Positions 59,905-64,000 of a stretch of 64,000 nucleotides of DNA are shown piece after piece; within the stretch, counting starts at the first letter, position 1; the number at the start of each line of letters is the position of its first letter. Location of the stretch: assembly GCF_000801105.2 (NCBI RefSeq), contig NC_079519.1, forward strand, positions 35,377,288-35,441,287. The letters are read 5' to 3'. Both the position numbers and the translations under genes were made by a program. This stretch comes from Raphanus sativus. Its lineage: Eukaryota; Streptophyta; Magnoliopsida; Brassicales; Brassicaceae. The notes beneath the pieces were generated by a model. The model searched no databases, was not told where the DNA came from, and worked only from the letters and a program-made list of their open reading frames with translations.

Positions 59905-62148
59905 TCACTGGCAAAGCTGCTCAACAGCAGTCACGATCTGAGCCGGTTGAACAACGGTCCACTCCTCCAGTGTACCAGCGTACGGTGTAGGAACGTCCTG
60001 AGAAGACAAACACATCACCGGAGCATCTAAATAGTCATGAAAGTTCTCATTAATTGCAGCAGTAAGACTAGCTCCAATCCCACCGGTTCTCATACACTCC
60101 TCCACGATCAAAACCCGGTGCGTTTTCTTAACCGAGTTCCCGATCGTGTGAAGATCAAACGGTTTCAGCGACCTGATGTCGATAACCTCAGGGTCATACC
60201 CTTTGTTCACCAGAGTTTTAGCTGCCTGCATCACATGGTACCTCATCCGGGAGTAAGTGAGGATGGTGATGTGCTCTCCAGGTCTGACCATCTCAGCTTC
60301 TTCAAGGTTACATATGTACTCTTCATCCGGGATTTTCTCCTTGAGGTTGTAAAGCAGAACGTGCTCAAACAGAATCACAGGGTTCTCGCTCCTGATCGCA
60401 GCTTTCATCAAGCCTTTGGCGTTGTAAGGAGTCGAGCAAGCAACCATCTGGATCCCAGGAATGGACTGGAAGTAAGACTCTAGCCGCTGGGAATGCTCAG
60501 CGCCAAGCTGGCGTCCCACTCCACCGGGACCACGGATGACAACGGGGATAGTGAACTGGCCACCAGATGTGTAGTGAAGCATTCCACAGTTGTTGGAGAT
60601 TTGGTTGAAGGCCAAGAGGAGGAAACCCATGTTCATACCTTCGATGACGGGTCTTAGACCAGTCATGGCGGCTCCAATGCCCATACCAGTGAATGCATTT
60701 TCACAAATAGGAGTGTCGAGAACCCTGAGGTCGCCGAATTTGTCAGCAAGGCCTTTGGTAACTTTGTAGGAGCCACCGTAGTGGCCCACGTCTTCACCCA
60801 TAACACATACATGTGGATCTCTGTCCATCTCTTCTTCAAGACCTTCCTGAAGAGCCTCGAAAAGCAGTAGTTCATGTCTGGAAGTTCATAAGATAGAAAA
60901 GTGGTTATACTCTGAAAAGGCATCAACGTTAGATGCTTATAATATGGGCATTGCAACATTGAAATTCAGAGAAAGAGCAGGAGAACGTGTTATTTGTGAT
61001 ATCAAAGAAAAATGCATAAGTGAAACAAATGGCTTAAACAGTAAGGATAGCATAAAAGAGCACATAACTGATGAATAATCAGATGGAAATCCGCATAAAT
61101 TGTATTTGTAACAATTCCAGCATATATGTAAGAAGTCAGCAGCAGAGATGTTTTCTTCAAAACATGTTCATTCAATATTCCACTAGAGCAGAGCTGAAAT
61201 GTTCAGGGATTTATGACACATTAGGATGTGTCCATGGGAATGTATAACTAAATGGTTTGATGTATAGATCCCATCAACATAATCATCTTATAGCATGATT
61301 AACCACAAACAGAGACATGAACGAGAAATATATTACATAAAAAGCAAAGAAGTAAGTGCAACACATTAAGCTTTTTGCAGTAGTAGTGTCACTAACAATA
61401 ATCTATCTCAAAACAAGCGCGTCTCAGGAGATTTTAACTCCTACCGTTTTCAAGGGAGAGTTTTGTCAAAATCTATTGCAACAAAAGTTTTGACAAAAAC
61501 CAATAGAGCACGGGAATGAAAAAAGCTAACCTACTTTCTAGCTAAATTTGAATCCCATTGACATGCAAACAAGGGCTATAAGAATATATGATAAAGATCT
61601 AATCGGAGAATATGTTCAATCAACATGCCATGCTTATGTTCAAGAGTGAAATAAAAAAAAAAACAAATTTGCAAAAGCATAAAATGTGCAAAAAGGAAAA
61701 AACATACCCAGTGCCAGTGGGGGCAGATGACTCCTCCGCCTTGGTCTACAAAAACAAAACGAAATGAATCAATTGTAGGTTCACAAAGGATGAACTATTA
61801 ATATGTATAACAAATCATAGACATACGGCAACAGCAGCATTGGCAATCAGTTTCTGAGAGTGACGAACTCTGAGGAGGCTCTTCTTACTCCCATCAGATC
61901 CAGCAGCAGCAGACACAATGTATCTCTTGCTGTTCCTCGCTGTGTGTTTGCATCATCAAAAACCAACGAAACTTCTCTCTAAGATCTCGCAAATCAGAAC
62001 GGAAGAGAGAAAATACAGATTCCAAAAATTCGAAAATCGAACCTGGGAGATTGGTGCGAGAAGGAGGAGCAACGAGTTTCTTTGGATTAAAGGTCGACAA
62101 GGCCGTAGCAGCTCCAGCTCCAGCTCCTCCATGGATTCTCGCTGCCAT
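59905..62148 (-). CDS. PDH-E1 BETA: pyruvate dehydrogenase E1 component beta subunit, plastid form
   Basis: Four exons on the minus strand, 62148-62043, 61939-61827, 61745-61708 and 60877-59905, join in frame to 409 aa (Arabidopsis At1g30120: about 406). The first 60 or so residues are Ala/Ser/Arg-rich with few acids, a chloroplast transit peptide. Conserved beta-subunit blocks follow: [46 protein letters not shown] and [11 protein letters not shown]. With the alpha subunit it forms the thiamine-diphosphate E1 of the plastid pyruvate dehydrogenase complex, supplying acetyl-CoA for fatty acid synthesis. The 830-bp intron before the large exon is the longest. The gene is convergent with NUDT25 and divergent from the DUF1365 gene. 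No damage is seen. Confidence 0.95.
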
Positions 62149-62741
62149 TTCTTTTCTTTTTTTCCAGGGAGGGAGAGAGTGAGGAAGCGGAGAAATCGAA
62201 GGGAGACTGTGAAATCGATTTCTTCTGTTAGAAACTTAAAAATAAATAAATTTTGTTTGTGCGATCAAATCAAATCCACATGTTTTGTGTAACATTGTTT
62301 TCTTCGCCATGCACCCCTTCTCATCTCCTTCCTGTGGCCCCCCTTATTTTGTAAGGAGCCAATTGTAATATGACACGTGTGATTTTACGACTATAGTGAC
62401 ACGTGCTGGTAGCTAAATCGTGGAGTATATATATTACTCCATGAACAAGCTTGTAGAGGAGTTAAGTTAGGATGGGTTCGCTTAACCACCCCGGACCAAC
62501 CGAATTACATTTATGAATTGACTAAGTTTGTGACCTTTCTTTGATTTTGGGTGATGGATGGGCCTCAGATGTATCGGCCCAGTGATAACATAGTTTCATT
62601 ATAGCCGAAGAAGCCTCCTATCAACAAGACCTTCACTTTGGTCAAGCAATATGACATTGCATCTATTCTAGTGTCCGCATAGGAGCGACCTGTGCAAGTT
62701 AATTTATAGCCAAAGATGCCTCCTCTGCTCGCATTGAAACC
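62149..62741. other. divergent promoter region, PDH-E1 beta side
   Basis: Non-coding. Two GACACGTG/GACACGTGC-type ACGT motifs near 62372-62405 resemble G-box or ABRE cores. No gene is seen. Confidence 0.45.
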
Positions 62742-63155
62742 TAGGCATTACCCTTTTCTTTTGAAAGTACTCATTTTATTAATTTAAGCCCATTATAAAC
62801 AGCCTGATTATAAATGAGTTTTGCAAAAATGTAAAACAGACCAGCTACCAAAGGTCTATTCCAGACCTGATTACTATATGAACAGTCAAAAAACAAGTGT
62901 TGACGGCTCTTATCATGGCCTTAGCGCCAAGAATACAGTTGGAAGGTACCGTCAATCCCCAACCATGAGCCTGTTCCTCGTGATCATTCTGTCCCATGGC
63001 AGCCACCCATGCTGTGAAGGCATGTTTTGGAAATCCTGCCAGTAAACCACACAACCTTATGCCAAAACATTTCTATTGAATAAGGGTGGAGAGCTCTTCA
63101 TGTCGTTGAGAAACTTCCACTTCCAGTAAACTTCTATTGGATAGGCATTACCCTT
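62742..63155 (-). mobile_element. 5'-truncated LINE fragment (386 bp) with 14-bp TSD
   Basis: TAGGCATTACCCTT at 62742-62755 is repeated exactly at 63142-63155. On the minus strand the insert encodes part of the zf-RVT region (VVWFTGRISKHAFTAWVAA, GWGLTVPSNC) with frame changes. This is a LINE family distinct from the one at 46735. It lies in the shared upstream region of PDH-E1 beta and the DUF1365 gene. Confidence 0.85.
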
Positions 63156-63812
63156 ACGCAAGTTGATTTTAAAAAAAAAAATCAATTTGAGGCCTTAAAC
63201 TATTGGAAATTTTTCTTTTCGGATCTCGCTACGCTAGTTGGACTTTTTTTTTTTGGACTTTATGCTCGTTGAGCATTTTTCCTTTCTGACTTTATTTCTT
63301 TAAGATAGCTAGACAATCATTTTCTTCATTCGAACTTTACGTTGGCTATCCCTTATTTCTTTATTCCGAATCTTACTTTTTGGTGGGTTTTAAGTTTTAA
63401 ACTATTGAGTTTATATTACCCAACAATTATGCTTTTGTTGTTGGGTAATTTTTATGATATTTCTGAATATTTTTATGAGCCCAAAACTTTCCGCGATATA
63501 CCTTCCCAAACTAAATAAAATTATCAAGATGCAATATAATAGGTGGTTCAGTAACGTCCACGCAGCAATCAAGATTATATACACTATGATAGTTGTCAAA
63601 TAATAAACAAACAACCTAACTAATGGGTCAAAGTATAAATATATATCTTAGTGGTTGTTAATAAATTATAAAAAAATACGTAAGGACCAAAAGCGCAATA
63701 TAAGAATCATCTGCATTTTGAAGGGTCGTCATCATCATCAATGCCTATCTTGAAAGGATCAGAGAGAGAAGAGAAGAGAAGAGAAGCTTGAGTGAAGACG
63801 GTTCTTAGATTA
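63156..63812. other. upstream region of the DUF1365 gene
   Basis: AT-rich non-coding sequence. A GAGAAGA-rich tract at about 63760-63787 precedes the start codon and is probably 5' UTR. Confidence 0.5.
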
Positions 63813-64000
63813 ATGGAACTGCTCTATCTCCTCTGCTCAATCTTCTACACTTCAGCCACGACCTTCTTCCTCTCTCTCCTCCTCCCCTTCCGCCTCCTTA
63901 TCCACCGTCTCCTACCTTCACGACGCTCCGCCGTCGATTCCAACGTCTCTTACTACGAAGGCACCGTCTGGCACGACCGTCTCCGTCCCGTCCGTCACTC
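63813..64000 (+). CDS. DUF1365 family protein, 5' part only
   Basis: The frame opens at 63813 and runs off the window; 62 complete codons are visible. The N-terminus MELLYLLCSIFYTSATTFFL is a hydrophobic, membrane-like segment followed by Arg-rich sequence. Then SYYEGTVWHDRLRPVRH matches the conserved start of DUF1365 (YEGxVxHxRxxPxxHxF). The position next to PDH-E1 beta matches Arabidopsis At1g30130. The family's biochemical role is not established. Confidence 0.82.
   Translation, partial: MELLYLLCSIFYTSATTFFLSLLLPFRLLIHRLLPSRRSAVDSNVSYYEGTVWHDRLRPVRH

Noticed and set aside
63230..63290. Repeated TTGGACTTT around a T-tract as another micro-insertion
   Set aside because: The repeat is only about 9 bp and merges with the T-tract, so it cannot be told from chance or slippage.

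Overview
The window is plant nuclear DNA from a crucifer (Brassicaceae), most likely Brassica or a close relative. It is AT-rich, with GT-AG introns, TATA boxes and many nested transposons. Two gene pairs keep Arabidopsis thaliana chromosome 1 order: a bZIP4-like gene next to a KIN-7N kinesin (as At1g59530-At1g59540), and NUDT25, plastid PDH-E1 beta and a DUF1365 gene (as At1g30110-At1g30130). A HECT ligase gene of the UPL1/UPL2 type lies between these blocks. Family and locus assignments are recalled knowledge; exons, motifs, target-site duplications (TSDs) and repeats were read from the sequence.

Layout. 1-1.4 kb: promoter and the bZIP4-like gene. 1.4-7.1 kb: intergenic DNA with an 887-bp retroposon, a TIR element and a TTA microsatellite. 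7.1-11.6 kb: 18-exon kinesin KIN-7N. 13.1-27.9 kb: a candidate autonomous Helitron of 14.7 kb holding an intact RPA1-like gene, two related At2g35280-like genes (one with an F-box) and an intact intron-containing RepHel gene; it ends in a GC hairpin plus CTAG. 28.3-37.9 kb: UPL1/UPL2-type gene, cut by a 100-N gap before the HECT domain. 38-52 kb: AT-rich DNA with LINE relics, Stowaway-like MITEs, a 5'-truncated LINE (46.7-50.1 kb) and a tRNA-derived SINE. 52.4-59.5 kb: NUDT25, whose first intron carries a 6-kb copia-type LTR element inserted exactly at the splice donor. 59.9-62.1 kb: PDH-E1 beta on the minus strand. 63.8 kb to the end: 5' part of the DUF1365 gene.

The host genes do not form a pathway. 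They are a bZIP regulator, a mitotic-type kinesin, a ubiquitin ligase, a Nudix pyrophosphatase and a plastid enzyme subunit. The Helitron genes do make a set: RepHel for rolling-circle transposition, an RPA-like single-strand binding protein, and F-box-family cargo. The strongest leads are this Helitron and its F-box cargo, the TSD that duplicates the NUDT25 splice donor, and at least eight very short T-rich or A-rich insertions flanked by direct repeats that look like ultra-truncated retroposition events.
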